A stretch of DNA of 37,827 nt from Pelomonas sp. Root405 (GCF_001425165.1 NZ_LMDU01000001.1:100590-138416), one strand, 5' to 3'. Positions 12,342 through 24,729 are shown, counted from the stretch's first letter. Made by a program: numbers and translations. Notes: generated from the letters alone by a model not told the origin.

Positions 12342-14571
12342 GGGGCGGCTCGACCTTCGCCTTCAGCAGGCGCAGACCGTTGGCCACAACGAGCAGGCTG
12401 GCTCCCATGTCAGCGAAGACAGCCATCCACATGGTCGCGGTGCCGAACACCGCCATCACGAAGAACACCGCCTTCACGCCCAGCGCGAACGAGATGTTTT
12501 GCCAAAGCACGGCGTGGGTCTTGCGGGATAGCCGGATGACGGTCGGGATGCGCTGCAGGTCGTCGTTCATGATGACGATGTCGGCGGCCTCCATGGCCGT
12601 GTCCGTGCCTGCGGCACCCATGGCGATGCCGATGTCTGCCTTGGCCAAGGCCGGCGCGTCGTTGATGCCGTCACCGGTCATGCCGGTGAGGCCGAAGCGC
12701 TTTTGCAATTCCTCGATGGCCTTGAGCTTGTCCTCCGGCAGCAGGTTCCCCCGCGCCTCCTCGATGCCAGCCTGGCTGGCGATGCTCTGCGCCGTGGCTT
12801 CGTTGTCGCCGGTCAGCATGATCGGCGTGACGCCCAGGGAGATGAGATCTGCGACGGCGGCCTTCGACGAGGGCTTGATGGTGTCCGCCACCGCGAATAG
12901 CGCGATGACGCCTTGCTCGTCCGCCATCAGCGTGACCGTGCGGCCATGCTGCTCGTGGCGCTTCAGTTCGTTTTCCAACTCGGAGTTGCATTGCCCCCGC
13001 TCCTCGATGAGGCGATGGTTGCCGAGCACATAGGTCTTGCCGCCGATGCTGCCTTGCACGCCACGGCCAGCCAGCGCGGAGAACTGGTCGACCGCGTCGT
13101 GTTCGAGGTTCAAGCCCTCGGCGATGGCTTTGGACACCGGATGGTCAGATCGACCGGCCAGGCTTGCCGCCAACCGCAGGACTGCTGCGGCGTCGTCGCG
13201 CATGGTCTTCTGGTCGACGAGCTTGGGCTTGCCTTCGGTGATGGTGCCGGTCTTGTCCAGCGCCACCGCCTTCAGGTTGCGTGCGTCTTCCAGGTAGGTG
13301 CCGCCCTTGATGAGAATGCCGCGCCGGGCGGCCGCCGCCAGCGCGCTGACCACCGTGACGGGCGTGGAGATCACCAGCGCACAAGGGCAGGCGATCACGA
13401 GCAGCACGAGTGCCTTGTAGATGCCCTGCAGCCAGGTGGCATCCGTCAGCAACGGCAGCAGCACGGCCACGGCAACAGCCAGTGCAAAGACGGCCGGCGT
13501 GTAGACCGCCGCGAAACGGTCGACGAAGCGCTGTGTCGGAGCGCGCGATCCCTGCGCCTGCTCGACCGCATGGATGATGCGTGCCAGCGTGGAGTTGGAG
13601 GCCGCAGCCGTCACGCGGACCTCCAGCTCGCCGGTCTCGTTGATGGTGCCAGCGAAGACAGGATCGCCGACGGCCTTCTCGACCGGGATGCTTTCGCCGG
13701 TGACGGGCGCCTGGTTGATGGCGCTGTCGCCCCGCGTGACCGTACCGTCCAGCGGCACGCGATCACCAGGGCGGATGCGAACGATGCTGTCGATGGCAAC
13801 CGACGCGACAGGCACCGTGGTCCAGGCACCGCCCGGCTGCTGGACTGTCGCTTCCTCAGGCGCCAGGTCCATCAAGCCCTTGATGGCATTGCGCGCCCGG
13901 TCGACTGACCGCGCTTCGATCAGCTCGGCGATGGCGTAGAGCGCCATCACCATTGCTGCTTCCGGCCATTGGCCGATCAAGAATGCGCCGGTGACCGCGA
14001 CCGTCATCAGCGCGTTGATGTTGAGCTTGAGCCGACGCAGGGCGGCAAAGCCCTTGGTGTAGGTCTCGACGCCTGCGAGCCAGATGGCGACCACGGCGAG
14101 CACCATGCCCAGGCCCTGGTTCGCCCGGGTGTCCGGCAGCACGAACTCGATACCCTCGGCCGCAAGGGCGACCAACAAAGCCAATCCGAGCCGCGCCATG
14201 CCTGAGCCCATGCCGTGCTCATGGCCGTCCGATGGCGAGGCCGTCGAAGTGGCGGCAGTGGGTTCAACGGGTTCGGGTTTGAACCCGGCCCGACGAATCG
14301 CTTCAAGCGCGGTGGGCAGCACGTCTGCTGGCGCGGAAATCGTCAGCCGTCGCGCACCGAGCTGGAAGCCGAGCGACGCAATGCCGCTGACAGGCTCCAG
14401 CGCGCGCCGGATCTCGGCCTCTTCGGCTGAACAGTCCATCGTGGGGATGCGATAGGTCTTGCCGCCGGCAATTGCGGGCGCATCGACGGGCTGGGAAGTG
14501 CTGGAGCAGCTTCCGCAGGCGCCGGACGAGCAGATGGAAGCCGCGGATGAGGTGTCGTCTGTTTTGCTCAT
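12331..14571 (-). CDS. pbrA: P1B-type heavy-metal ATPase (PbrA/CadA/ZntA-like)
   Basis: It exports Pb(II), Cd(II) or Zn(II) from the cytoplasm using ATP. The 746-residue protein begins with a Cys-rich stretch (CSSGACGSCSS, about 14-24) and one heavy-metal domain with MDCSAEE (45-51). The membrane part follows, with TGES at 291-294 (actuator), CPC at 395-397 in the transport helix, DKTGT with Asp439 phosphorylated, then MLTGDN and [11 protein letters not shown] with MDCSAEE points to the divalent Zn/Cd/Pb branch. The partner regulator looks PbrR-like. The start ATG 14571 lies only 6 bp after the -10 box and has no ribosome site, so it may be translated from a leaderless message. Whether it is PbrA, CadA or ZntA cannot be settled. 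Confidence 0.9.
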   Translation of the reverse strand: MSKTDDTSSAASICSSGACGSCSSTSQPVDAPAIAGGKTYRIPTMDCSAEEAEIRRALEPVSGIASLGFQLGARRLTISAPADVLPTALEAIRRAGFKPEPVEPTAATSTASPSDGHEHGMGSGMARLGLALLVALAAEGIEFVLPDTRANQGLGMVLAVVAIWLAGVETYTKGFAALRRLKLNINALMTVAVTGAFLIGQWPEAAMVMALYAIAELIEARSVDRARNAIKGLMDLAPEEATVQQPGGAWTTVPVASVAIDSIVRIRPGDRVPLDGTVTRGDSAINQAPVTGESIPVEKAVGDPVFAGTINETGELEVRVTAAASNSTLARIIHAVEQAQGSRAPTQRFVDRFAAVYTPAVFALAVAVAVLLPLLTDATWLQGIYKALVLLVIACPCALVISTPVTVVSALAAAARRGILIKGGTYLEDARNLKAVALDKTGTITEGKPKLVDQKTMRDDAAAVLRLAASLAGRSDHPVSKAIAEGLNLEHDAVDQFSALAGRGVQGSIGGKTYVLGNHRLIEERGQCNSELENELKRHEQHGRTVTLMADEQGVIALFAVADTIKPSSKAAVADLISLGVTPIMLTGDNEATAQSIASQAGIEEARGNLLPEDKLKAIEELQKRFGLTGMTGDGINDAPALAKADIGIAMGAAGTDTAMEAADIVIMNDDLQRIPTVIRLSRKTHAVLWQNISFALGVKAVFFVMAVFGTATMWMAVFADMGASLLVVANGLRLLKAKVEPPHAD

Positions 14572-14577
14572 GAATGA

Positions 14578-14608
14578 ATTGAAAACCCTGTAGCGGCTCC
14601 AGAGTCAA
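14578..14608 (-). promoter_or_regulatory. PbrR-type promoter and operator of the ATPase operon
   Basis: On the minus strand TTGACT (14608-14603) and TTCAAT (14583-14578) are 19 bp apart. The spacer region holds the dyad ACTCTGGAG-CCG-CTACAGGGT (14605-14585), whose arms agree at 7 of 9 positions. This closely resembles known zntA, cadA and pbrA promoters. The -10 is 6 bp from the start codon. Confidence 0.8.
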
Positions 14609-14648
14609 GTACTTTTTTTGATCGGCTTCGGCTGTTGGCGATGCTCCA

Positions 14649-15296
14649 TCAGTCGCGGCCCGCCGCGGCGCCATCCTGGGCGACAGCTTCGGAGGCCTCG
14701 ACAAGGATCTCCCGGCCACCGTTCGCAGCAATCGCCGCCACGATGAGGCCGAGGATCAGGTCTGGCAAATTCGACTCCCACCACATCACCAAGCCCCCGG
14801 ACAAGACGATTGCGAGGTTCACGATGGAGTCGTTGCTCGTGAAGATGGCCGACGCCTTGAAGTTCACGTCATCGCCCTGGTGGCGCTTCAGCAGTTTCAG
14901 GCAGACCAGATTCAGCGCGGCATTCACGGCGGCCATGACCATCATGGCCGGCCCGAGCGGTGGCTCCCCGCCGAAGAAGCGGCGCAGCACTTCCACGAGC
15001 AGCAGCGCCGCAAGGGCGATCAGCAGCCAACCGGACAGCCGGGCTGCCCGCACCTTGATCGCTGCGGCTCGGCCCACGGCGTACAGGCTGACGGCATACA
15101 CCGATGCGTCGGCCAGGTTGTCCAGCGCTGCGGCGATCAACGCGGTGGAGGCCGCCCACACACCCACAGCGACGCCTACGGCGCACTGGCCCAAGTTGAT
15201 CAGCAGCACCGTCAGCAGAATGCGGCGGTCGTCGGCCTGATTGGCGTCCATCGTGGATGGGCCGCTCTTCTTGCCGCTCTCCTTGCCGCCGTTCAT
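14649..15296 (-). CDS. CDF-type cation transporter
   Basis: The 215-residue membrane protein has about six hydrophobic segments, starting with ILLTVLLINLGQCAVGVAVG. In the second helix the metal site reads ALDNLADASVYAVSL, a DxxxD instead of the common HxxxD; the fifth has SNDSIVN. This Asp/Asn version fits a CDF subgroup found in metal clusters (family knowledge). It would exchange metal for protons out of the cytoplasm. The usual C-terminal metal-sensing domain is absent, as the protein ends soon after the last helix. ATG 15296 overlaps the stop of the upstream small gene, so it is the last gene of the czc-like operon. The metal is not certain. Confidence 0.82.
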   Translation of the reverse strand: MNGGKESGKKSGPSTMDANQADDRRILLTVLLINLGQCAVGVAVGVWAASTALIAAALDNLADASVYAVSLYAVGRAAAIKVRAARLSGWLLIALAALLLVEVLRRFFGGEPPLGPAMMVMAAVNAALNLVCLKLLKRHQGDDVNFKASAIFTSNDSIVNLAIVLSGGLVMWWESNLPDLILGLIVAAIAANGGREILVEASEAVAQDGAAAGRD

Positions 15297-15523
15297 CGTG
15301 CGCTCGGTGCGGTTGGCTTCACGGGGTGCCGGCGCCCGCCTTTCCTGTGCGCGCGGCGCTGCTGACGGCGCTCCTCCTGGCGCAGTCGCTTGCGCCTGCG
15401 GTGGTGCAAGGTCGCATGGATGGTGAGTGCGATCAGCACGACGGCCAGGATGCCAGCGCCTATCGCCCAGACGGCCACGCCGGAGCCGACCGAGTCCAAC
15501 ATGCGTTCACCGCGGCCGTGCAT
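15293..15523 (-). CDS. Small single-span membrane protein of the czc-like operon
   Basis: The 76-residue product has one hydrophobic span at about 12-34 (VAVWAIGAGILAVVLIALTI) and a very basic, His-containing tail (HHRRRKRLRQEERRQQRR). It probably sits in the inner membrane with the tail in the cytoplasm. Its stop overlaps the CDF start (ATGA), which supports a true gene coupled to the transporter. The start may be ATG 15523 or ATG 15502; neither has a strong ribosome site. The function is unknown. Confidence 0.6.
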   Translation of the reverse strand: MHGRGERMLDSVGSGVAVWAIGAGILAVVLIALTIHATLHHRRRKRLRQEERRQQRRAHRKGGRRHPVKPTAPSAR

Positions 15524-15555
15524 GTTGGCTCAGCCGAGCAGCGCCGCGGGCAGCT

Positions 15556-15936
15556 TCACTTGATCGCGAATCGCAGGTTCGCCGGTTTGCGGCCTTGCAG
15601 TTCCACCGTGGCGACGATCTTCGTGCCGGGAACCACCTTGAAGCTGCCTGCTGCCTGCAGGCGGTCGGCAGCCGGCTTGAGCTCGACGACCGATTGCTCA
15701 GTGCCGCTGAGGATCGTCAGCTTGGCGCGGGCGCCCTGCATGCTGACAGGCTTGCCCTTCTCACGGGCATGCAGGGTGATGGCGTCCGGCTTGGCGACGA
15801 GCTCGTACTCTGTCGGGCCCGACTCGGCCAGGATGCCGCCGTGCAACGGCTTATGGTCGTGACCATGCTCGTCGGCAGCGTAGGCGGGGCCAGCCACGGC
15901 GATGAGGACAGCGGCAAGGGGAGCGAAGAGTTTCAT
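15556..15936 (-). CDS. Exported His-containing protein of the czc-like operon
   Basis: The 126-residue protein begins MKLFAPLAAVLIAVAGPAYA, a signal peptide cut after YAA. A His patch, DEHGHDHKPLHGG, follows. The rest looks like a small beta domain (YELVAKPDAITLHAREKGKP). GGAG precedes the ATG. It lies 32 bp from both the pump gene and the next gene. The His patch suggests periplasmic metal binding, perhaps feeding the RND pump (inference). A similar patch (GDGHDHGDG) opens the 192-residue protein of the same operon, so the two may be related in role. I know no named family. Confidence 0.75.
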   Translation of the reverse strand: MKLFAPLAAVLIAVAGPAYAADEHGHDHKPLHGGILAESGPTEYELVAKPDAITLHAREKGKPVSMQGARAKLTILSGTEQSVVELKPAADRLQAAGSFKVVPGTKIVATVELQGRKPANLRFAIK

Positions 15937-15968
15937 GGAGGACTCCTGTTGGGATGGGTGGTTCTGAT

Positions 15969-19088
<3,120 letters not shown>

Positions 19089-19097
19089 GCGTGAACC

Positions 19098-20219
19098 TCA
19101 GCGGACCTGGTTGACCAGGCCGGCGCCTTGCACCGCCACGCGCTCGCCCGCCTTGAGGCCGGACGTGACGATGACGTTCGCGCCGTCCAGCGGCTCGGTC
19201 TGTACGACCCGTGGCGAGAAGCGCTCAGGCGCTGCCTTGATCCAGACGATGGTCTGGTTGGCGGGGTTTTTCATCAGCGCGGCGGCAGGCACCGGCACGC
19301 CGGCGATCTGGCTGCGCGTCTGCGCGATCACCTTGACGGGCTGGCCGACGGCGAACGAGCCCAGGGAGCCCCCGCTAGCGGTGAAGGCAATCGGCAGCGC
19401 CTGCTCACGAAGCGCGCGCGCTGCCCCGACGAACTTCAACGTCACCTTGTCCGTGCCGCTGGCGATGAATCCGCCGGCGATGTCATTCGCGACGGCCGCG
19501 TCGAACGCCACCGCCTCGACGCGCAGACGCGCCGGGTCGACGATCTCGAAGACCAGTTCGCGCGCATCGATCACTTGTCCGGCGACGGCCTGGGAAGACG
19601 CGACGACGCCCGATGCCGGCGCCAGCAGGGCCTCGCGGCTGTTCAAACCAGCGCCGATAGCAGCAGCACGCGCGCTGAGGCTGGCGACCTCGCTCTCCGC
19701 GGCCTCGATGTCCTTGCGCGGGACGGTGTCGGCCAGCTCGCGCAGCCGGGCGACCCGCTTCTGCGCAAGATCGCGCGAAGCGCGGAGCTCGGCCAGTTGC
19801 GCCGCCTGGCTACCTCGCTCCAAGGTGTCGGAAGCCGGTACCACGTACGCCAGCACTTCGCCCTTGCGCACGGTTTGACCAAGCGCCGGGAATCCTCGCG
19901 GGCCGGACTCCAGCCGGCCGGCAACCATGGCCTGAACACGGCCGCCGGCGTTGGGGTCCATGACGATGCGGCCATTGAGTTCAACGGCGCGAGGCAGTTG
20001 CTGCTGCGTGACCTCGACCGTGCGCACACCCATCTGGCGCTGCGCGGGCTTGGGGAGGAAGACGCTGCCATCGGGCAGGCGCTGAGGACCGCCAGAGACG
20101 GTCGGTGCCGGCCCGTGGTCATGGCCGTCATCAGCAAATACCGGCATCGCAGGGGCCAACAGCAGTGCGCCGGCAATGGTCAAGGCGCAGGCGGGGAAAA
20201 AGCGGGCGGCGCGGGTCAT
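19098..20219 (-). CDS. czcB: RND membrane fusion protein (CzcB-like)
   Basis: It links the RND pump to the outer channel. The start ATG 20219 (MTRAARFFPACALTIAGALL) gives a signal peptide cut after VFA and overlaps the upstream stop (ATGA). Mature residues begin DDGHDHGP, a small His patch. The lipoyl-like half motifs and helical hairpin are seen around RVQAMVAGRLESGPRGFPAL and AQLAELRASRDLAQKRVARL. The beta-barrel part (LRVEAVAFDAAVANDIAGGF) and a C-terminal part (ERVAVQGAGLVNQVR) follow. The length of 373 residues is normal. The upstream extension of the frame was rejected because it overlaps the neighbour. Confidence 0.86.
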   Translation of the reverse strand: MTRAARFFPACALTIAGALLLAPAMPVFADDGHDHGPAPTVSGGPQRLPDGSVFLPKPAQRQMGVRTVEVTQQQLPRAVELNGRIVMDPNAGGRVQAMVAGRLESGPRGFPALGQTVRKGEVLAYVVPASDTLERGSQAAQLAELRASRDLAQKRVARLRELADTVPRKDIEAAESEVASLSARAAAIGAGLNSREALLAPASGVVASSQAVAGQVIDARELVFEIVDPARLRVEAVAFDAAVANDIAGGFIASGTDKVTLKFVGAARALREQALPIAFTASGGSLGSFAVGQPVKVIAQTRSQIAGVPVPAAALMKNPANQTIVWIKAAPERFSPRVVQTEPLDGANVIVTSGLKAGERVAVQGAGLVNQVR

Positions 20220-20794
20220 GCCGTCTCTCCGAAACGGTTGCCGCGGCGCATGCGCTTGCGCAACGCAGCGAGGCCGCCCAGCACCACGGCGGCGCCAACA
20301 CCCCAGGCGGCCCAGAACTTCCACGAGCGATCCACATGGGTGTCGGCGTGCTCGTCGGCGTGAATGTCGATCTCGCCCGCCAGCAGGTCTGACTCGTTCC
20401 CGGCCGTGATCGTTGCCGTGACCGGCGTGACGCCTGGCTTCGGCTCCTGCGCCAGCGTGGCCGTGAACTCGCCATCGCCCTGGGCCTTGGCTGCCAGCTG
20501 TGCACCGCCGATATTCAGCGACAACTGAGCACCCTTGACCGGTGCATTCGTCGGCGCGTGGTCGAGGTAGAGCGTCAACTGCTTGCCGTCGATGACGCCG
20601 ACCAGCTCGAACGCTTCGGACGTCGCCGTGAAGCGCGGCAAGGCGGCTGCCGCCGGCTCCTTGGCGCCGTCACCGTGGTCGTGGCCGTCGCCAGCTCGTG
20701 CCGTGCTGGGCCAGGCGGCCCAGACGGCGAGCGGCAGGATGGTGGCGAGCGCCAGGCGTCGCAGGGGGAGGGTTTGCAACCGTAGGGAGGTCAT
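20216..20794 (-). CDS. Exported His-containing protein with C-terminal membrane anchor
   Basis: The 192-residue protein has a signal peptide (LPLRRLALATILPLAVWAAW, cut after ARA). Mature residues GDGHDHGDG form a metal-binding-like patch. The middle is a beta-rich domain (FELVGVIDGKQLTLYLDHAP). A membrane span lies at about 163-180 with a basic end (RKRMRRGNRF). Its stop overlaps the fusion-protein start. A periplasmic metal-binding accessory to the pump is inferred. Homologues are often found next to HME-type pumps, but I cannot give a family name. Confidence 0.75.
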   Translation of the reverse strand: MTSLRLQTLPLRRLALATILPLAVWAAWPSTARAGDGHDHGDGAKEPAAAALPRFTATSEAFELVGVIDGKQLTLYLDHAPTNAPVKGAQLSLNIGGAQLAAKAQGDGEFTATLAQEPKPGVTPVTATITAGNESDLLAGEIDIHADEHADTHVDRSWKFWAAWGVGAAVVLGGLAALRKRMRRGNRFGETA

Positions 20795-20800
20795 GGTGTA

Positions 20801-22102
20801 TCACTCGGGCAGCAGGCCCAGCGCCTGCCGCAAACTGGAAATTGCCTGGTCGACGGCGATGCGAGCGCGGGCGTTCTGCCGCTCGGCCTCGAAGGCATCC
20901 AGCTCGACGCGAAGCCGCGTCGGCAGGTCCGTCTCGCCAAGGCGGAAAGACTTGTCGTAGAACGCCCGCGTGTCCCGGGTGAGGGAGGCGCGGCGAGCGG
21001 TGGCTTCCTGCGCAGCGCGGGCAGCAGTCAACCGGGCTGATTGCGCGGCGATGTCCGCAGCGGTGCGTTGCTGCTCCATGACCAACAGCTGCTCGGCTTC
21101 GATCAGATCAGCCTGCGCCGTGGCAGCACGGATACCGGACTCGCTGCTCTGGCCCAGCGGCAGGCGCAGGCCGAACGTCACGGTCTGGCCATAGCGCTCG
21201 CCCGCTCCGCCTCGCTCGCGGGTGGTGAGCAAGGTCAGTTCGGGATTGGCGCGCCGCTGCACGGCGGCCAGGCCACGCTGCTGCTGCGCGAGGCGCACCA
21301 GGTCGGACAGTTCCGCCAGCGCGGGGTGGGCTACCGCCGTTTCGGCGTTGACCGGCACGTCGGGTGAGCGTTCGCCGGGTACCACATCGCCTGCAGCCGG
21401 GAGGGCTCCCCAGCCCTGGAGCGCGGCCTGCGCCTGCGCGACAGCCGCTTGTGCAAGAGACAGCTCGGCTTGCGCGGAGGCGACCGCAGCATCTGCCTGA
21501 TGCTGGTCGGCGCGCGAGAGGTCGCCCGCCGCCGCACGGCGGCCTACGTCGGCGGCCAATGCCGCTGCGCTGGCCCGGCGCGCCTCGGCCAGGCTCGCAT
21601 CGAGTCGGGCGAGTTGCAGCGTCCACCAGGCCTCGCGCACCTGGCCTGCCACGCGCCATTGCGCGGCGGCCACGCGGCTGTCCACCGTGGCCAGCTCCGC
21701 ATCGGCCACCGCCTGGCTGCGGCTGCGCTCGCCGGGCAGCCACAGCGGCAGGGCGACGCCGGCCTCGTACTCGCGTGCGCCGGCATTGCGGGTGAGGCGG
21801 TCGGTGCGAGCCGAGGCTTCCAGCGACGGAGCGTCGGCCGTCCAGCGCTGCGCGGCAGCTTTGCGAGCCGCAGCAGCGTCACGCCGGGCAAAAGCCGCAG
21901 CGCCTTCAGGTTGTTGCGCCCAGGCCCGCTCGAAAGCCTGACGCAGCGTCATGGGACTGGTGACCGCGGCCGATGAAGAGGCGGCGCCCTGCGCGTGAAG
22001 CGACAGTGGCATGCCCAAGAGCGCCAGGGCCAACAAGGCACAGGTGCTGCGGATGGGAGATCTGGGGGTGCTGTGGGAGGTCGGGCGTGAAAAGCGGGGC
22101 AT
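20801..22102 (-). CDS. czcC: TolC-family outer membrane channel (CzcC-like)
   Basis: The start ATG 22102 (MPRFSRPTSHSTPRSPIRST) leads into a signal peptide (CALLALALLGMPLSLHAQG); an upstream frame to 22216 exists. The product of about 433 residues has the two repeated long-helix segments of TolC proteins, very rich in Ala, Gln and Arg (LAEARRASAAALAADVGRRA; QTVTFGLRLPLGQSSESGIR). It ends SSLRQALGLLPE. It is first in the operon that carries the fusion protein and pump. The promoter and a putative response-regulator site lie between it and the divergent regulator gene. Confidence 0.85.
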   Translation of the reverse strand: MPRFSRPTSHSTPRSPIRSTCALLALALLGMPLSLHAQGAASSSAAVTSPMTLRQAFERAWAQQPEGAAAFARRDAAAARKAAAQRWTADAPSLEASARTDRLTRNAGAREYEAGVALPLWLPGERSRSQAVADAELATVDSRVAAAQWRVAGQVREAWWTLQLARLDASLAEARRASAAALAADVGRRAAAGDLSRADQHQADAAVASAQAELSLAQAAVAQAQAALQGWGALPAAGDVVPGERSPDVPVNAETAVAHPALAELSDLVRLAQQQRGLAAVQRRANPELTLLTTRERGGAGERYGQTVTFGLRLPLGQSSESGIRAATAQADLIEAEQLLVMEQQRTAADIAAQSARLTAARAAQEATARRASLTRDTRAFYDKSFRLGETDLPTRLRVELDAFEAERQNARARIAVDQAISSLRQALGLLPE

Positions 22103-22215
22103 ACCGGGCGATGAATTCCTGGGCCTTCGGCGACGCCACTCGGGAGGAGGCGCCGCATGCAGGCTCACGTTGAGCGGCACTCTAGGAAGCAGGCCACGAC
22201 ACAGGCCCAACGCCA

Positions 22216-22239
22216 AGATGACAATTTCGTAATCTGGCC
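22216..22239. promoter_or_regulatory. Putative CzcR/CopR-type box in the divergent promoter region
   Basis: AGATGACAATTTCGTAATCT (22216-22235) is an imperfect dyad with arms AGATGAC and AGATTAC. On the minus strand it reads GGCCAGATTAC (22239-22229), identical over 11 bp to a site before the czcE-like gene. It resembles boxes bound by CopR/CusR-type regulators. The regulator encoded next door is the likely binder. Confidence 0.6.
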
Positions 22240-22269
22240 GGCGCGCGCTCGGCGGCCAAAATGACCTGC

Positions 22270-22956
22270 ATGAAGCTCTTGGTCGTGGAAGATGAGGCGA
22301 AGCTGGCGGACTACCTCAGGAAGGGCCTGACCGAGGAAGGTTTCGTGGTGGACGTGGCGCGCAACGGCGTGGATGGCCTGCACTTGGCAGCCGAAGGGGA
22401 TTACGACCTGGTGTTGCTGGACGGGATGCTCCCGGGCATCGACGGGTTGGCGGTGCTGGCCGCGCTGCGCCAGAGCCAGCAAACGCCGGTACTGATGCTG
22501 ACAGCACGCTCCCAGGTCGAGGATCGCGTCAAAGGGCTGCAGGCCGGCGCCGACGACTACCTCGTCAAACCCTTCGCGTTCTCCGAACTGCTGGCGCGCA
22601 TCCAGGCCTTGCTGCGCCGGGGCCGCCCCGCACAAATGCCCTCGGAAGCGACCGTTCTCAAGCTCAGCGATCTGGAGCTGGACCTGATCCGCCGCAAGGC
22701 TGTGCGCGCCGGCAAGCGGCTGGAGCTGACCGCCAAGGAGTTCAACCTGCTGAGCCTGCTGCTGCGCCGCGCGGGCGAGGTGTTGTCACGCACGGAGCTG
22801 GCCGAGCAGGTCTGGGACATGAACTTCGACAGCGAGACCAACGTCGTCGAGGTGGCCGTGCGCCGTCTTCGCACCAAGCTCGACCAGCCGTTTGACCGAC
22901 CGCTGCTTCACACGGTGCGAGGCATGGGGTACGTGCTGGAAGCGCGCGAAGCGTGA
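22270..22956 (+). CDS. czcR: OmpR-family response regulator (CzcR/CusR-like)
   Basis: The 228-residue protein has a receiver domain ([20 protein letters not shown], acidic pocket; Asp51 in LLDGMLPG as phosphorylation site; Lys100 in VKPFAFSE) and a winged-helix DNA-binding domain ([39 protein letters not shown]). It diverges from the czc-like operon and overlaps the kinase gene by 4 bp. I use ATG 22270 as in relatives; ATG 22261 would add three residues. It probably activates the czc-like operon and the czcE-like gene in response to metal sensed by the kinase. Confidence 0.88.
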   Translation: MKLLVVEDEAKLADYLRKGLTEEGFVVDVARNGVDGLHLAAEGDYDLVLLDGMLPGIDGLAVLAALRQSQQTPVLMLTARSQVEDRVKGLQAGADDYLVKPFAFSELLARIQALLRRGRPAQMPSEATVLKLSDLELDLIRRKAVRAGKRLELTAKEFNLLSLLLRRAGEVLSRTELAEQVWDMNFDSETNVVEVAVRRLRTKLDQPFDRPLLHTVRGMGYVLEAREA

Positions 22957-24278
22957 CGACCGCGCACACGGCACCCGGGCTGGGTGCGGGACTTTCGCGC
23001 AGCTTGGCGCTGCTGACCGGCATCGGGTTGGGGCTAGTCTGCGCCGCCGTCTATGCAGTGCTCGCATTGACGTTGTTGCAGCGCCAGGACGAAACACTCG
23101 ATCAGAAGCAGGCGGCCATCGCGCAGTTGCTTGGTGAACGAGGCCCGGGTCATAGCGTGGCCGAACTTCAGCATCTGCTCAGCGACGTACTCGCCGGACA
23201 TGCCGAGCTGTCACTGCGCGTGACAACTGGCGACGGTGAGGTCATCTTCGACAAGGCTTCTGCGCAAGCCTGGCCGGCCAAGCAGCGACGCTTCAACGTG
23301 CCGGTGGCCGCGACCGGGCCGGCCACTTCAGTGCTGTTGGCTTTGGATCAGCGAGGCGATGACGCGCTGCTGCAGCGTCTGGCGTGGACGTTGGCATGTA
23401 CGGCCGTCGGCGGCGCGCTCGCTGTGTCCGCTGGCGCCTACTGGCTGGTCCGCCGAGGGTTGGTACCGTTGCACCGTTTGGTGGACCAGACGAGGTTGGT
23501 GACGGCTCACGATCTGGCCAGACGGCTGGACGGCTCCGGCCAGCCGATGGAGCTGCAGCCGCTGATCGAGCAGTTCAACGCGCTGCTGGGTCGACTGGAT
23601 GGGGCCTACCGGCAGATGGAGGCTTTCAACGCCGATGTGGCGCACGAGCTGAACACCCCGCTGTCTACGCTGATCAGCAGTTGCGAGCTGGCACTGCGCC
23701 GTTCGCGAAGCGCAGAGGAATTGCGCGATGTGCTGGGTTCCAACCTGGAAGAGCTGCACCGCATGGCCGGGATCATCGGTGACATGCTTTTCCTGTCGCA
23801 CGCTGATAGCGGGTCCGACGCGCGACGCGAACGCGTGGACAGCCTGGCGCATCTGGCCAGCGAGGTGATCGATTTCCACGAGGCCGCCCTGCATGAAGCA
23901 GGGCTGAGGGCGGCGGTCGTCGGCGAGACGGCCGCTCAGGTCGATGCGCGGCTGCTGCGCCGAGCGATCTCCAACTTGCTGGGCAATGCAACGCGATACG
24001 GCCTCCCGGGCACGACGGTGACCGTGCGAGTCAACCGGGTGGATGCGTCCAGCGTCGCGGTGTCGGTGGAGAACGACGGCCCGGTCATCGCGCCGGAGCA
24101 CCTGCCACGCCTATTCGACCGCTTCTACCGCGTCGACGCGGCTCGCGCCGACGCCGACCGCAACCATGGCCTGGGTTTGGCCATCGTGGCGGCCATCGCG
24201 CGGATGCACGGGGGCCGCGCAACCGCCGAATCCAGCGGCGACACGACCCGCGTCGGCCTGCTGCTGTGCGACGCCTGA
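22953..24278 (+). CDS. czcS: Metal-sensing histidine kinase (CzcS/CusS-like)
   Basis: The GTG start overlaps the regulator stop (GTGA). The 441-residue inner-membrane kinase has TM1 at about 18-42, a periplasmic loop of about 100 residues, TM2 at about 145-168 and HAMP after it. The phosphoacceptor is His231 ([14 protein letters not shown]). The ATP-binding domain has [29 protein letters not shown] and [16 protein letters not shown]. The loop would sense metal in the periplasm. All catalytic boxes are present. It ends 7 bp from the convergent czcE-like gene. Confidence 0.88.
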   Translation: MTTAHTAPGLGAGLSRSLALLTGIGLGLVCAAVYAVLALTLLQRQDETLDQKQAAIAQLLGERGPGHSVAELQHLLSDVLAGHAELSLRVTTGDGEVIFDKASAQAWPAKQRRFNVPVAATGPATSVLLALDQRGDDALLQRLAWTLACTAVGGALAVSAGAYWLVRRGLVPLHRLVDQTRLVTAHDLARRLDGSGQPMELQPLIEQFNALLGRLDGAYRQMEAFNADVAHELNTPLSTLISSCELALRRSRSAEELRDVLGSNLEELHRMAGIIGDMLFLSHADSGSDARRERVDSLAHLASEVIDFHEAALHEAGLRAAVVGETAAQVDARLLRRAISNLLGNATRYGLPGTTVTVRVNRVDASSVAVSVENDGPVIAPEHLPRLFDRFYRVDAARADADRNHGLGLAIVAAIARMHGGRATAESSGDTTRVGLLLCDA

Positions 24279-24285
24279 CGCCAGA

Positions 24286-24633
24286 TCAGCCGCGCTCGCT
24301 CTCGGCGCGAGAAACGTAGACGATCAGGTCCGGAGCGTTGAAGTCTGCGGGGGCGATGGCCTTCAGGTCGAAGCGTCCGTGGTTGGGCACCTCGAACTTC
24401 CAAGTGAACGACTTGGCGCCGCTTCGGAAGGTCACCACATCGCCGCAGTCGACATTGAGTGCTTTGATCTTCGTGACATCGACCGTCTTGCCTGCGGTGG
24501 TCGCCTCGGCAACGGGCTTGCCGAGCCAACCCTTGCTCGCAGCTTCGCGCTTGTTGTCGTGAGCCATTGCGCTCGCCGAACCGAGCCCGAGGACGGCGGC
24601 GATCAGGGCGATAGGGGCAACATGGGTTTTCAT
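24286..24633 (-). CDS. czcE: CzcE-family periplasmic metal-binding protein
   Basis: ATG 24633 follows AGGAG at good spacing and gives MKTHVAPIALIAAVLGLGSA, a signal peptide cut after AMA. The 115-residue protein shows family marks: VDVTKIKALNVDCGDVVTF, SFTWKFEVPNHGRFDLKAIA and IVYVSRAESERG. CzcE proteins of metal-resistant betaproteobacteria are periplasmic and bind copper (family knowledge). It converges with the kinase gene. A copy of the putative regulator box lies about 100 bp upstream, suggesting joint control with the czc-like operon. Confidence 0.8.
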   Translation of the reverse strand: MKTHVAPIALIAAVLGLGSASAMAHDNKREAASKGWLGKPVAEATTAGKTVDVTKIKALNVDCGDVVTFRSGAKSFTWKFEVPNHGRFDLKAIAPADFNAPDLIVYVSRAESERG

Positions 24634-24729
24634 GGGGAACTCCTCGTTCGCTGTTCCGGTCGCTCTCGACATGAGGCATCCGACAGCTCAGAAGAGACTC
24701 TAGAAATCGCGCCGCGTCATCAGCCCAAC

